Shown here one piece after another: positions 22,701 through 32,093 of a stretch of 64,000 nucleotides of DNA. How positions within the stretch are numbered: position 1 is the first letter of the stretch; each line of letters starts with the position of its first letter. The DNA is taken from assembly GCA_963281255.1 (NCBI GenBank), contig OY725493.1, positions 4,805,857 to 4,869,856 on the forward strand, written 5' to 3'. The notes below the pieces were generated by a model. The model was given only the letters and a program-made list of their open reading frames with translations. It had not been told where the DNA came from and did no database searches. The stretch is from Aphrocallistes beatrix (taxonomy: Eukaryota; Porifera; Hexactinellida; Sceptrulophora; Aphrocallistidae). A program made the translations under genes and the position numbers.

Positions 22701-22963
22701 AAAGTTAGCCCCACCACGGGACGGTAGAAACTGCCGTTGTTCTTCTCGTACTAAGACAACATTAAAATAAGTAATATTTTATTTATGGAGTCTCAGTAAA
22801 ATCAAGGACTCTTTCTACCTTCTTCTCTCTGAAACGATTTTAAAGGCCCGCTATCTTGGAACCCTACCCTGTTTCTCGGCGGTTCTTGTTGCAGAGTCGA
22901 GTTAACTATTGTAGTAGAAGGAACCGACCAGCTAGGCTCTCCATCTGATTCCCAGTCACTCAT
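19709..22963 (-). CDS. DDX43: DEAD-box RNA helicase with KH domain, DDX43-like
   Basis: ATP-dependent RNA helicase of the DDX43/DDX53 group. The ATG is at 22963-22961 (MSDWESDGEPSWS). The N-terminal exons are short and Arg/Gly/Ser-rich, followed by a KH domain with the GxxG loop in MLGRIIGKKGAKIQEL (about nt 22350) and its continuation TLTIIGLKKQIELAADMI (about nt 22100). The helicase core follows: a Q-motif region (FEQAFRDYPDILERI, about nt 21450), AQTGTGKT, CPTRELA, VLDEADRMLDMGFEPQI, SATWPPDVRRLA, LIFTSKKATADDVA, ATDVASRGLDIPDV and YVHRIG, with the last motif split by an intron at about 20040. The C-terminus is RGG-like (RFGGGGGRGRGGKYSKR) and ends at 19709. Some internal exon borders are approximate. 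Confidence 0.9.
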
Positions 22964-23171
22964 TTAATCTATTCGCTACTAAGTACACCCTTGTATGCAC
23001 GTATATCCTATATATATATACACACTATGGCATAATGATCAAGATACCACACATATATTATTAACAGACAGTATAGAGCCGATAGCATTACAGTAGCAAA
23101 ATTAAACAAAAATCGAACGAAGCCTAGCTAGAATATGGTTTATTATTTGTTCTTGGTTGCCATGGATGCAG

Positions 23172-24722
23172 CTATCCCCAATGAGCAAGATTCTCCAGTA
23201 GTATGATAATGCCCAATGACAGCGGGTAGAGCAGTATAACGCTGATGAACAGGAAGACGTAGTAGATCCTGAAGAAAGCTAGAGCTGTGATCCCAACTGC
23301 AAACTCTACGAGGAGAATGACAGTTACCTCGGCAGAGAAATACCACTCTAAGTCCCTGAAGAATACAAGCGCTGCGAATACTCCCAAACACAGTGTATTG
23401 TTCATAGTAACCGCTCCGTAAAGTTGAGCGTATGTGAGAGCGATGTTATCTTTCTGCTTTTTCATCGCAAATATGAATGAAGACACAAGCTCGGATGCGT
23501 TTGAGCATACCGGAGTGATGATGAAGGAGAGGTAGAATGAGCTGATTGGAATGTGCTGGGTGTTCTTTGGGTTGGTCATTGCACTGAGTGCACTACACAT
23601 CGGGTCTGAGAAAAATGTTACTAAAAATACGCCGAGTAATAACTGGGTGATAGACTTAATAGCGATTACCCACTTGGGTTGATGCTTCTCTTCGCCTTCC
23701 GCTTCCTTTTCAACATCAGGAGTCTCTTCTTGAGAAACTTTATCTTCCTCATACTTCGCAGCTGCTATTTTCCAAGCGCCGAAGTACTTTTTCTGAAGCA
23801 ACCCTTGTGTTTCATCATTATCCTTGTCGCCATTGTCTGTTGCAGTTTGGATCTGTTTGTTGTACATTGCCATGTAGAACGCCTTTGCTGCGTGGTTTAC
23901 AATCTGAGATTGATGTCGCTGTACCCTGGCGCTGCCCATTTTGATGGACAGGAATAATTGTATGAACAGATATGAAACAAACAATATCGCACAGATAATC
24001 ATCGTTGCGAGAGCCGCGTACTTGACATAGCCTGGTTGTTGCTTAGCGTGGGTTTTGGTTGGCCCAAAATACCAGTCAGCACCTTGTACGATGAAATAAG
24101 GTAGAGCAGTCAACATCATAACAATTGCGACAACTGTTACTAGCATTGAAATCTCCACGCCCTGCTTATATAGACTAAAGCCTGTACAGCGATTATCAAT
24201 TCCGACGGTGCGTTTTCCTTCTTTAACTAGATCGACACGTCCAAGTAATAGAGACACACTCCATGCAACGGTTAAAAGCAGTATTGTACTCCCGGCCAAT
24301 GTACCCATACCAACGGACAGTTGGGTTTGAGCCTCTTCTATGGGTCCAAGCCCAGATACCACAATCATAGCACTGTCGGGAACGGCTCCTAGCACCGGTA
24401 AGACCACGCCCCCAATCAGCCCAGGGGGAATGCCCAAGTCCAGCAAAAGCTCAGCCCCGTCTGAAATCAATTTTGCAGCAACACCAAGCGTTAACCCGTA
24501 GAACAACACAAGAACAATATTCCCGAGTATTTTGTCTGAACATGGAAAGATATTGCTATCACAGTGCTCCAGCCATTCACTTGAATTGCTCTTATTGCTG
24601 GCATTCGAGGTGATTTGGAAGTTCCTAGTAATTGTGTATGAACTTGCTTGCATTATTATGATGAGTAAAGTGACGATTAGAAAGCTTGTCTTAAAACGAC
24701 AATGGAGCGGTTGGTAAGCCAT
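23172..24722 (-). CDS. Cation/Ca2+ exchanger of the CaCA superfamily, plant NCL-like, without EF-hands
   Basis: Multipass exchanger of about 516 residues, intronless. The minus-strand ATG at 24722 (MAYQPLHCRF) is chosen; the frame also extends to a TTG upstream. A signal-like hydrophobic segment and a glycosylated loop lead to two alpha-repeats. Repeat 1 reads GGVVLPVLGAVPDSAMIVVSG, then VGMGTLAGSTILLLTVAW. Repeat 2 reads NASELVSSFIFAMKKQ, then YAQLYGAVTMNNTLCLGVF. The central cytoplasmic loop is acidic, with no EF-hand. The PDS and LYGAVTMNN signatures resemble plant and protist NCL/EF-CAX proteins rather than animal NCX, NCKX or NCLX. Presumed role: exchange of Ca2+ (or another cation) for Na+ or H+ across an internal or plasma membrane. 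Ion specificity cannot be read from sequence. Confidence 0.82.
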   Translation of the reverse strand: MAYQPLHCRFKTSFLIVTLLIIIMQASSYTITRNFQITSNASNKSNSSEWLEHCDSNIFPCSDKILGNIVLVLFYGLTLGVAAKLISDGAELLLDLGIPPGLIGGVVLPVLGAVPDSAMIVVSGLGPIEEAQTQLSVGMGTLAGSTILLLTVAWSVSLLLGRVDLVKEGKRTVGIDNRCTGFSLYKQGVEISMLVTVVAIVMMLTALPYFIVQGADWYFGPTKTHAKQQPGYVKYAALATMIICAILFVSYLFIQLFLSIKMGSARVQRHQSQIVNHAAKAFYMAMYNKQIQTATDNGDKDNDETQGLLQKKYFGAWKIAAAKYEEDKVSQEETPDVEKEAEGEEKHQPKWVIAIKSITQLLLGVFLVTFFSDPMCSALSAMTNPKNTQHIPISSFYLSFIITPVCSNASELVSSFIFAMKKQKDNIALTYAQLYGAVTMNNTLCLGVFAALVFFRDLEWYFSAEVTVILLVEFAVGITALAFFRIYYVFLFISVILLYPLSLGIIILLENLAHWG

Positions 24723-25093
24723 TCTACTCAATGAAAGAAAGAGAAGTTCTTAGAGAGACACGCTATGTGAAAAAGTACAATTGATTAGTAATAGATATTG
24801 TTTGTATTTATGTAAAATTTTAGCTGAATCTGCCTACAAATTCATTAACCAGTATGATTTCTTATATCACAAGATTAAGTTCAAACCACTCTGGATTCCT
24901 TTTTACAGAAGCTAATGATGAAAGGTTAAAAAGGCATTACGCATCACTTATACATCCTAATTCTGTAGAATGGGAACCACAACCTTTCAATAATCCTCGT
25001 GATTCCAGATAATAATGGACCAAGGCATGAGCCACGGCCGAACGTAGAACAGGATCTTTACAATTCTTTTTAGTACCTGTATTATTAAATTAT
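24723..25093. other. Region upstream of the exchanger with short unexplained open frames on both strands
   Basis: After the exchanger start this stretch holds three short overlapping frames. On the plus strand, a frame following TTTTAG at about 24824 encodes ESAYKFINQYDFLYHKIKF and ends in a stop about 10 residues later. A second plus frame from ATG 24854 gives about 52 residues and ends in TAATAA. On the minus strand, an acceptor-like site (ATACAG) near 25080 opens a frame of about 43 residues containing DPVLRSAVAHALVHYYLESRG. At most one can be a real exon, and none resembles a family I recognise. Confidence 0.25.
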
Positions 25094-25627
25094 CAAGCGC
25101 GCTTCGCTTGCTTGCGCTGTGCGGCTGGCGGACACAAAGTGTCCGCCGGAGGCGCCTTTTGGGCGCCTGGGGTCACATTGATTAATTATAAGGGAGATAA
25201 CATCTCTAATACGTCTATCCTACTGTTATAATCGATATCGCACGAAAAATCACCAAATTTGTCAATTTTTAAAAATTTTTGATACGTAATGATTACGTCA
25301 TAACAGTGATGATAGTTGCATCATATGTGAGATATATTAATATACACATTCTATTAAAATTTCAGCCTTCTATCACCTAAAATGGCTGAGTTATGGTCGA
25401 AAACCTGAATTTTCTAATTATAAAAAAGGTGACAATGACGTCATAATTCCATGATGAGTGGACATTTTCGTCTGAGGTCAGAACTTAGTGGAGCCATAGC
25501 CAAAATACTCCCACATGCCAAAATCAGCTTTCTGTGCCTGGCAGTTTCTTCAATCAATTCGTTACAGATAGATAGATATATTACACAAATAAACATTAAA
25601 CATTAATCGAGTTTTAATAGTAAGGAT
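25094..25627 (+). repeat. Interspersed repeat, copy 2 (longer copy)
   Basis: About 534 bases, in the same orientation as the copy at 16582-16901. The 5' end carries three tandem hairpins: CAAGCG-CGCTT-CGCTTG at 25094-25110; GGCGGACAC-AAA-GTGTCCGCC at 25127-25147; and AGGCGCC-TTTTG-GGCGCCT at 25150-25168. All three stems are perfect. An AT-rich body with two TACGTCATA/TGACGTCATA motifs follows, then a block shared with copy 1 (AGTGGAGCCATAGCCAAAAT, CTTTCTGTGCCTGGCAGTTT) and an AT-rich tail. It has no open frame of note and sits between the exchanger and ZMYND12. Probably a non-autonomous mobile element. I could not identify convincing target-site duplications. Confidence 0.85.
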
Positions 25628-25795
25628 AAACGCATGTACGCAGGTGGAGATCTCTACTACGCTGTACTTTATCGTGGCGTGCATAACATTTCGTTTCTAT
25701 AAACAACACAATTAGGATAAAATGAAGGTAATCAATTCGTTATATAAGACTTAAGTGAACTGATGGAGTACCATATATCATATTTCTCAGTAGGG

Positions 25796-27108
25796 TCATT
25801 TCGTAAGAGCGTTTAGAATCTGATCTAACTCGGAATGTGCAATAGTATCACATTGTAATGCCTCTTCTCCGAACTGCTTCGCATTTTTCCTATCTTTGTA
25901 TAGGAAATAGAGCATACAGAGACTTGACAGTAATTGTTTCAGGGCATCGTCTCCGAAATGGTAGGCTTTCTGGGAATGGTGCTGGAGGAGCGCTTTCAGC
26001 GTCTCAGAGGACTCAGCTTGAACTGAAGGTCCGAACTCTATCTTATCCGAAACTCCATCTACGGTGACATTTTAAAATTGTAATGCGAGTAAATTTCTGC
26101 TGATAACTAATCTATATTATTTTAGAATTTAAATACTTGAGAGCCAACCTTTAGCGTTGATATCTTGTAGACATATCTGGAGAATTTCGAGAAAGTACTC
26201 AGTCCAAATTTTAATAACCAACTTGTGAAATGGAAGTGCCACGATCGGTTTGCCTTCTTTAAGAAAAGTGTTGCCCAAATAGAAATACCCGCCAGCTACA
26301 AGCCTATGTGTAGTACCATTTACCAAACTTGAAAGGTAGATATCATTCGCAAACGAATTTCTAGCTTTTTGTGTCTGATTTTGAGCTAAAATACATAAAA
26401 TATAATATTTGGCTTTTCCTTATAGTATTTTAGATTCTATCAAAACAGTACCAAAGTAAAGCAGTCCGTATATCCTGTGGAGTTTGCTCTGCATCGAGTG
26501 TAGCTCTCCTTGGCTCGTATGCTTAGCTTTCTCGGGCTGGATGAGAGAGAACCTAGCCTGAGACAGATACTCATCTGCGTGATTAAGTCTCATCAGTCCA
26601 ATGCTAGCCTCTGCCAGTACCAAGAAAGGCTGTACCATATCCAGACCTCCAGTGCCTGAATTAGATAAACGATTAGAGTATTACTGCACAGCTCTGAACA
26701 AATGGAACATGGTAGCCACTACATACCGTATAGCTCTTTACTAAATTTGAGGCATTGCAATGCAGCAGGAACTGCTAAATTGTGTCTCCCGCCAAACAGG
26801 AGAGTTTTCCCTTCTTCCAAAGTAAGTCCAACGATGTCTCTGAGCATCCTCGCCCTCTCCTCTGCCACTCTGTCCTGGGCGGTCCTGCCCACGGGCTGAG
26901 TGAGTGCGAGGGCACGTAGGGGTGCGAGGAGGGGGCAGATCTTACAGTGGATCCCGTCCCAGTCCAGCTTATGGTGCTGCTCCCCGCAGTAGAATGTTAC
27001 GCGACATTGCGGGCACTGCAGTATCGCTGTTTGCTGGCAGAGCTCACAGAGGGATTTGGTGCCCTTAGGGTTGCTCAGGGGGTTGACTGGAATGGCAGGG
27101 ATTGACAT
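25796..27108 (-). CDS. ZMYND12: MYND zinc finger protein 12
   Basis: Axonemal protein with a MYND finger and TPR-like helices, associated with inner-arm dynein components in sperm flagella of other animals. At least four exons, about 27108-26715, 26640-26450, 26390-26129 and 26065-25796. The MYND cluster is in the first 60 residues: CELCQQTAILQCPQC, then YCGEQHHKLDWDGIHCKIC. Helical repeats follow, with family-typical AVPAALQCLKFSKELYG, FLVLAEASIGLMRLNHADEYLSQA and GGYFYLGNTFLKEGK. The last exon encodes SETLKALLQHH to LDQILNALTK and stops at 25796. Its neighbour ARL13B, also ciliary, is 165 bases upstream on the same strand. Confidence 0.88.
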
Positions 27109-27272
27109 CTACTTTCAATTCAAAGTATAACGAATAATAAATTAAATATTTGTATATACAGTACGTAGTAATGTATACATAATGTTGTTTTACAAGAGGC
27201 AAGCAAATTAAAATAACATCCAAATACCAGGAGTTAGTATAAGATTAGTAAGAGGCACAAGTGATCAGTTTG

Positions 27273-28805
27273 CTAGTCAAGGTTTTCAGCTAGGTCGGGC
27301 AGGGAATTGGATTCTTGGATAGAATTTAGAATTTGATGCGTTTGCATGGGTTCCTCCCCTTCTTCACTGTCCGGAGTGAAGGGTCGGCACCAGGGATTGG
27401 ACGGCATGAGGGGGTACACTTCATTTTCCATCTGTCTCTGCGATTTTTGAAACGATTGGAAAAGCGAGGAAGGAGGAGAGCCTGGAGAGGATTTGAGGGG
27501 TCCAAGTGGAGAGAGAGAAGTAGATTCCATGGGTGCAATTCGATTCCGACGACCTCTTTTGTGAAAAAATGAGTTGGAAGGGCCTTCGTGTATTGTGTGA
27601 AGAGGTCGTTGCATCCTAAATTCATCCTCCTTATGATGAGAAGCCGGGATTCCTGGGTCTGAGTGAATGTGCTTAATATACACTCTCTCTTCCACATCCA
27701 GCATAGTCCTGTTACGGAGTCCTCCAGTGTTCCTCTTCGAGGCGTCTTCGAAGTATTGCGCTATTTCTGCAGCAGCCTCCTCGCTATCAGGAGGAGCAGG
27801 CCCTTCGCCATGTTCACACGATGCACGGTTCATAGGATTAGATATGACTACGTTCTCCCGCGTCTCAGCCTTCTCAACTGCCCTGGCTATTGGGAGAAAC
27901 GGATTCTTATCACCCGAATTAGGACGATCCTGAGTCGGCCCCGCTTCCAGCTGTCTCTGCTCCTTGATCATCCTGACATGCTCAGCCCGCTCTCTCCTCT
28001 CCCTCTTCTCTCTCTCTAACTGTTCGCTACTGTCTGCACACACGCGGGATTCCAGCTTATTCCAATGGCTGCGGACTGCACGCAACAGCCAAGACAAACT
28101 CTTGAGGATGACTTTCTGTCTCATTTCTTTACCCTGGTTGATTGCACTGCAGTAGCGAAACCTTATCAGCTCTCTCTCCACAAGACTGGAATAGATGTCC
28201 ATTGTAGCACTCCCACAATGGACATCTTGACTGGACATATGCACTGCGTCTTGCTGGAGAGTGTCTCCTTTGTATGGATTACATTCCTCGCTGTCTGCTC
28301 GGATGACGTCACTCCTACTATCGAGGTTGCGCTCAGATGTGTCTAAGCTGTTGGTGTCAGTCATCTGGCTCGGACAAGAGTCTTCTCTCATCCCAAACAG
28401 CCGCTCAACACTGTCAGCACCGCCAGGCGGTAGCATATCCTGTTTATTCCCGAACACAAGAATCGGTTTGTCCTGCATTAACGCGTGCTGAGTCACCTCA
28501 GATAGAACTTCTCGCGATTCTTCTAACCTTTCTAGATCCGACACGTCGAGAATGAAGAGAGCTGCATGCGCCATTGCGTAGTAGTTATGCCAAATCGTAC
28601 GGATAGAGTGACCACCGCCCAGGTCTATGAATGTGATCTGGGCCCTTTTGTGCTTGTAACAGACCTGTCTGTATCCGATGGTAGGCACCACGTAGGCTGG
28701 AGGCTCATGCAAGAGGTTAGCGAGAAGTGTGGTTTTACCCGCGTTATCCACACCCAGTAGGAGAATGGTCACATTGTATACCGCCTGGGAATGTAGACAT
28801 AGCAT
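27273..28805 (-). CDS. ARL13B: ARL13B-like ciliary small GTPase
   Basis: Atypical Arf-family GTPase that acts as a GEF for ARL3 and is required for cilium signalling; mutated in Joubert syndrome in humans. Intronless, 510 residues. The P-loop is GVDNAGKT (residues 18-25). The switch region reads FIDLGGGHSIRTIWHNYY, preserving the ARL13B-specific Gly in place of the usual Gln. NKQD is intact. An insertion of about 80 residues, Ser/Asp-rich, follows NKQD, before the last GTPase helix (LSWLLRAVRSHWNKLE). A charged coiled coil (QLEREKRERRERAEHVR) and a Pro-rich tail follow. The vertebrate cilium-targeting RVEP motif corresponds in position to RIAP here (NRIAPMEST). Palmitoylatable Cys residues near the start are limited to Cys3. 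Confidence 0.9.
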   Translation of the reverse strand: MLCLHSQAVYNVTILLLGVDNAGKTTLLANLLHEPPAYVVPTIGYRQVCYKHKRAQITFIDLGGGHSIRTIWHNYYAMAHAALFILDVSDLERLEESREVLSEVTQHALMQDKPILVFGNKQDMLPPGGADSVERLFGMREDSCPSQMTDTNSLDTSERNLDSRSDVIRADSEECNPYKGDTLQQDAVHMSSQDVHCGSATMDIYSSLVERELIRFRYCSAINQGKEMRQKVILKSLSWLLRAVRSHWNKLESRVCADSSEQLEREKRERRERAEHVRMIKEQRQLEAGPTQDRPNSGDKNPFLPIARAVEKAETRENVVISNPMNRASCEHGEGPAPPDSEEAAAEIAQYFEDASKRNTGGLRNRTMLDVEERVYIKHIHSDPGIPASHHKEDEFRMQRPLHTIHEGPSNSFFHKRGRRNRIAPMESTSLSPLGPLKSSPGSPPSSLFQSFQKSQRQMENEVYPLMPSNPWCRPFTPDSEEGEEPMQTHQILNSIQESNSLPDLAENLD

Positions 28806-29010
28806 CGCTAATTTCGGACCACCAAATAAAACTCTAGTTGCTTGGAGGTAAATGTGTTAAATATTACAATCAATTAACGCGTTAGTATCTAATCCATTAA
28901 ATCCACCATCCAAATTATCCTCCAATATTTTGCACGTAACACAAGCATACATAGCACATTCCATTGCTCATTATACACATACGCAGGTATAGATAAAAAT
29001 AGTATAATGC

Positions 29011-30348
29011 TCAACAAGCAGAAAAGTCCCACAAACGAACTGTTTTGTCGTAGGAGCCAGAAACGATCATTCTGTCATTAAAATGCAAACACGTGACCCC
29101 ATCCGTGTGTCCATGAAGTGTGAGAATCCGCTCTCCTTCCAAATTCCACACTTTGAGTGTTCGATCGTCAGCCGCGCTTACAATTTTCCAGTTGTCCGCT
29201 TGCAGGTGTCGGATGACCCCTCTGTGACCCTCAGAGCTGATCCAGTCCACGGTACGGGTACACTGGAGACTGTTCATGTCCCAGATCTTCAAGTGACTAT
29301 CCAGACTTCCACTAAAATAAGTATCACATAAAAACAGCTTCACAACGTGTTGAAAGGTGGGATTCAATTCTAACCTGATTATTCTCTTTCTGTCAAAATG
29401 CAGACACGTGACAGCACCTTGATGCCCATGCAGAGTATGCAGACAATTCCCTACCCAGTCCCAAATACGTATGGAGCAGTCCTTGCTTCCGGAGACAATG
29501 CGATCCTGGTTGAACTTGACACTCAGGACAGCCTCCTGGTGGCCTCGCAGTGTCTGGAGACACTTCTCCTCGGATATGCTCCACACTTTCAAACTGGTGT
29601 CGTAGGACCCACTCACCATGTAGTTAGCATCTGCGTCTAGACATCTGACAGTGTGTGAGTGACCAGTTAGCGTTTTCCTACAGGGAATATAATGAATTCC
29701 TGCTGATCCGCAATTATATTCTTATACGTGCCTGCAAGTAGCTTTACTCCACTCCCTATTGCTGGTGAGATCCCATATGCGGATGGTCTTGTCAGAAGAT
29801 CCACTGATCAGTCTGTTATCGAACAGGTGTAGACACCTGACAACCCCGCTGTGTCCCAGCAATGTGAAACAGGCCAGTTCAGAGTTCGTATGCATATCCC
29901 ATACTTTGATTTTGTTAGTGGATCCGCTTACAATACGCACCTCATCGAACTGAATACAGGAAACGGCCTCTTCTTGCATTTGACTGTTCTGTATTGAGAA
30001 TGTCCTGACGGAGTATCGACCCTTACGCCAGTTACGCTTGAGGCGATAGCGTTCTTTGAATTGGCGTTGCCAGTCAATGAGTTTCTACATTTGCTAAAAG
30101 TTTAATTTTTCTGCCTCATTCCTATCATAATAACATACCTGGTTAATAAGGAAAGATCTGGACAGGAATTTTTCTTCTCCAGGAGAGAACTGCCATTCTT
30201 CTTGCTGACACAAATTCTCCCATAACTCAGAGCTCCCCACAAGATGGTACCAGGAGCGACATACGCGACTGCACTGTGAGAGGCTGTGGGGGTCCAGGTA
30301 GGTTAGGATCTTGAGAGAGATGTCTCGAGGCAGCCAAATAAGAATTCC
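29011..30348 (-). CDS. F-box and WD40 repeat protein, FBXW7-like (5' exon not found)
   Basis: Substrate receptor of an SCF ubiquitin ligase by architecture. Exons about 30348-30139, 30084-29732, 29677-29375 and 29311-29011. The F-box is in the first visible exon (WLPRDISLKILTYLDPHSLSQCSRVCRSW), followed by a linker with NWRKGRYSV like the NWRRG segment of FBXW7, then seven WD40 repeats each with SGS.D..IR.WD-type ends (for example ISGSSDKTIRIWDL, VSGSYDKTVRLWDF). The intron at 29731-29678 appears to use a GC-AG donor, and the 63-base intron at 29374-29312 has no stop and keeps frame. No in-frame ATG precedes the F-box before an acceptor at 30349, so the start exon must lie upstream and is not identified. 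The exact substrate is unknown. Confidence 0.82.
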
Positions 30349-30493
30349 CTAAAATAGTTACCATCAGGTAGCAATTCCCAAAAGTTAGTCGATGAGGGTA
30401 TTATTACAGTAATTAAATTTTGGAAGATTTTCAAAGACAATTGTATATTTATTAAAGAATATAAGTAACAAAGTATAAGGCATATAGTCGAAC

Positions 30494-31621
30494 TTAAATT
30501 TTTAACTTATTAGTTACTGCTTCATCAGTAATTTCACTCCGATCCTGATTTGTAGCAGTCTTCTCTCCATTACTATCTTCAAACTGAACATATCTCGATT
30601 TGATTACTTCATCAGTGCATTCCACCTCTCGAAACTCGTCTGTACGATACAACTTATTATAGATAGCAACAAGATCCTCATATGGAATGTTCTCTAGCTG
30701 GTTTGTAGTTAGAAACTTATCTGTAGCGTATTTCTTGATGAATTCCACTATCTCTGCAGGATGAATGTTTTCTCTGGCTAGGTCTTCTCTTGTAAACGGC
30801 ATTTCTGGCCTATAATGCGTGACAAATCCGGGGTATGGATTCTCGTAGACGAGGAATATCTTCATTGACTTGGCAATCGGCAGATCTTTTATTGACATCT
30901 GAGGACATTTGCCTAGGCAACTAATGATCACACATCTACATGAACATGCTAAGTTAAGCGACTTTCTATCCAGATAATCGGCACATTTGAAATGGCCAGC
31001 ATTGAATGCGAGAGAAGCAGGAAGAAGTCCGTCCTTGTTCCTTATGTTTGCTTCCATTCCATAGGTAGCTACGAGTTGTAAGAAAGCTAAGTCCCCCTTA
31101 CTGGCAGCTACATGGACACATGACCATCCCATCAGCGGATCTCGCTTGTTGACCTCCAGACCGTTGTCCAACAGGTACTTCGCAACCTCGAGTCTAACCG
31201 GCCACCTGCTCTCGTCAGGTGGAAGCATGGTTTCCGGTGGGCAGTTGTCCGGCTGTTTTTCAACCGGTTTATCAGCACCGAATTTGAATTTAATGTTGTC
31301 ATCTCTGTTCTTGAAGTTCAGTTCGTTGAATATGCAGAAGCTGAGTAGAGTTTCTCCGTTTATTGTGTCTGAGATGTGTTCCTTGAGATACGCAATAGTG
31401 TCTGTCTCCCCAAGGATAGGCTCCAGCTTATTTTGATCAAAACAAACTTCTATACATTTTCTTAACCTCAAGAGAGATGCTTGGTAGAGATCTTTATACT
31501 TGACTACAATGGGGCGTGGGGGAGGGGGTGCGTTCTGTCCTCTCCTACCCCTCTGTCCTGGAGGCTGGAAGTTTATCCGGACCTGGTTTCTATTCTGATT
31601 CGGATTGTTTCGAAACGCCAT
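30494..31621 (-). CDS. Ankyrin repeat protein of unknown function
   Basis: Intronless, 375 residues. A Gly/Arg/Pro-rich start (RNQVRINF, APPPPRPIVVKYKDLYQ) leads to about three ankyrin repeats (YLLDNGLEVNKRDPLMGWSCVHVAASKGDLAFLQLVATYG, here spanning residues about 150-215). A short Cys-containing segment (ACSCRCVIISCLGKCP) and a C-terminal region of about 130 residues that I do not recognise follow, with GFVTHYRPEMPFT and FIKKYATDKFLTTNQL. No MYND, SOCS or death domain is evident. It lies between the F-box/WD40 gene and TRIM-NHL on the same strand. Confidence 0.75.
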   Translation of the reverse strand: MAFRNNPNQNRNQVRINFQPPGQRGRRGQNAPPPPRPIVVKYKDLYQASLLRLRKCIEVCFDQNKLEPILGETDTIAYLKEHISDTINGETLLSFCIFNELNFKNRDDNIKFKFGADKPVEKQPDNCPPETMLPPDESRWPVRLEVAKYLLDNGLEVNKRDPLMGWSCVHVAASKGDLAFLQLVATYGMEANIRNKDGLLPASLAFNAGHFKCADYLDRKSLNLACSCRCVIISCLGKCPQMSIKDLPIAKSMKIFLVYENPYPGFVTHYRPEMPFTREDLARENIHPAEIVEFIKKYATDKFLTTNQLENIPYEDLVAIYNKLYRTDEFREVECTDEVIKSRYVQFEDSNGEKTATNQDRSEITDEAVTNKLKI

Positions 31622-32093
31622 TTAAATTGAATGCTACTGAAAAAAACAATGTATTTGTGCTCAATTAAGATAACTTTTTATTAATTAAAACACTTTGATG
31701 CATCAAGAGTCAATGTGCATTGTCTTATAACAATAGAAAAACTCAGTATATGCACAGGAGATTACCATTTCTGGAAATTCTTAGAAAGATTCCTATGGTA
31801 GAACAAATGTTTTCATAGTAATAGGCAATTGAATTTTGGTTAACTTTGTATTCCATAGCGGTTAGTAGCTGTTTCTAATACCAATTTAGTTTTTATTCAT
31901 TCAAGAATACAAGTACGTATTTGAAATAAGCATTTGTACATAAAATTAAGGACCAAATATAATTCTAAAGCAAATCAACACACTTAGATAAAAATTGTTG
32001 GGATTCTCAGCCATACAACATTGATAAAATGTCAAAAAATACTAGGTTCTACTAGCTAGGGGGAAAAGGCGTAAAAAATCAACTAAACAACTA
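31622..32093. other. Intergenic region between the ankyrin and TRIM-NHL genes
   Basis: About 470 AT-rich bases; expected promoter of the ankyrin gene and 3' UTR of TRIM-NHL. Nothing else recognised. Confidence 0.4.

Noticed and set aside
25094-25168. Hairpins considered as a bacterial-type terminator or tRNA-like structure
   Set aside because: No U-tract, no cloverleaf or tRNA box sequences, and the same block recurs inside a repeat copy.
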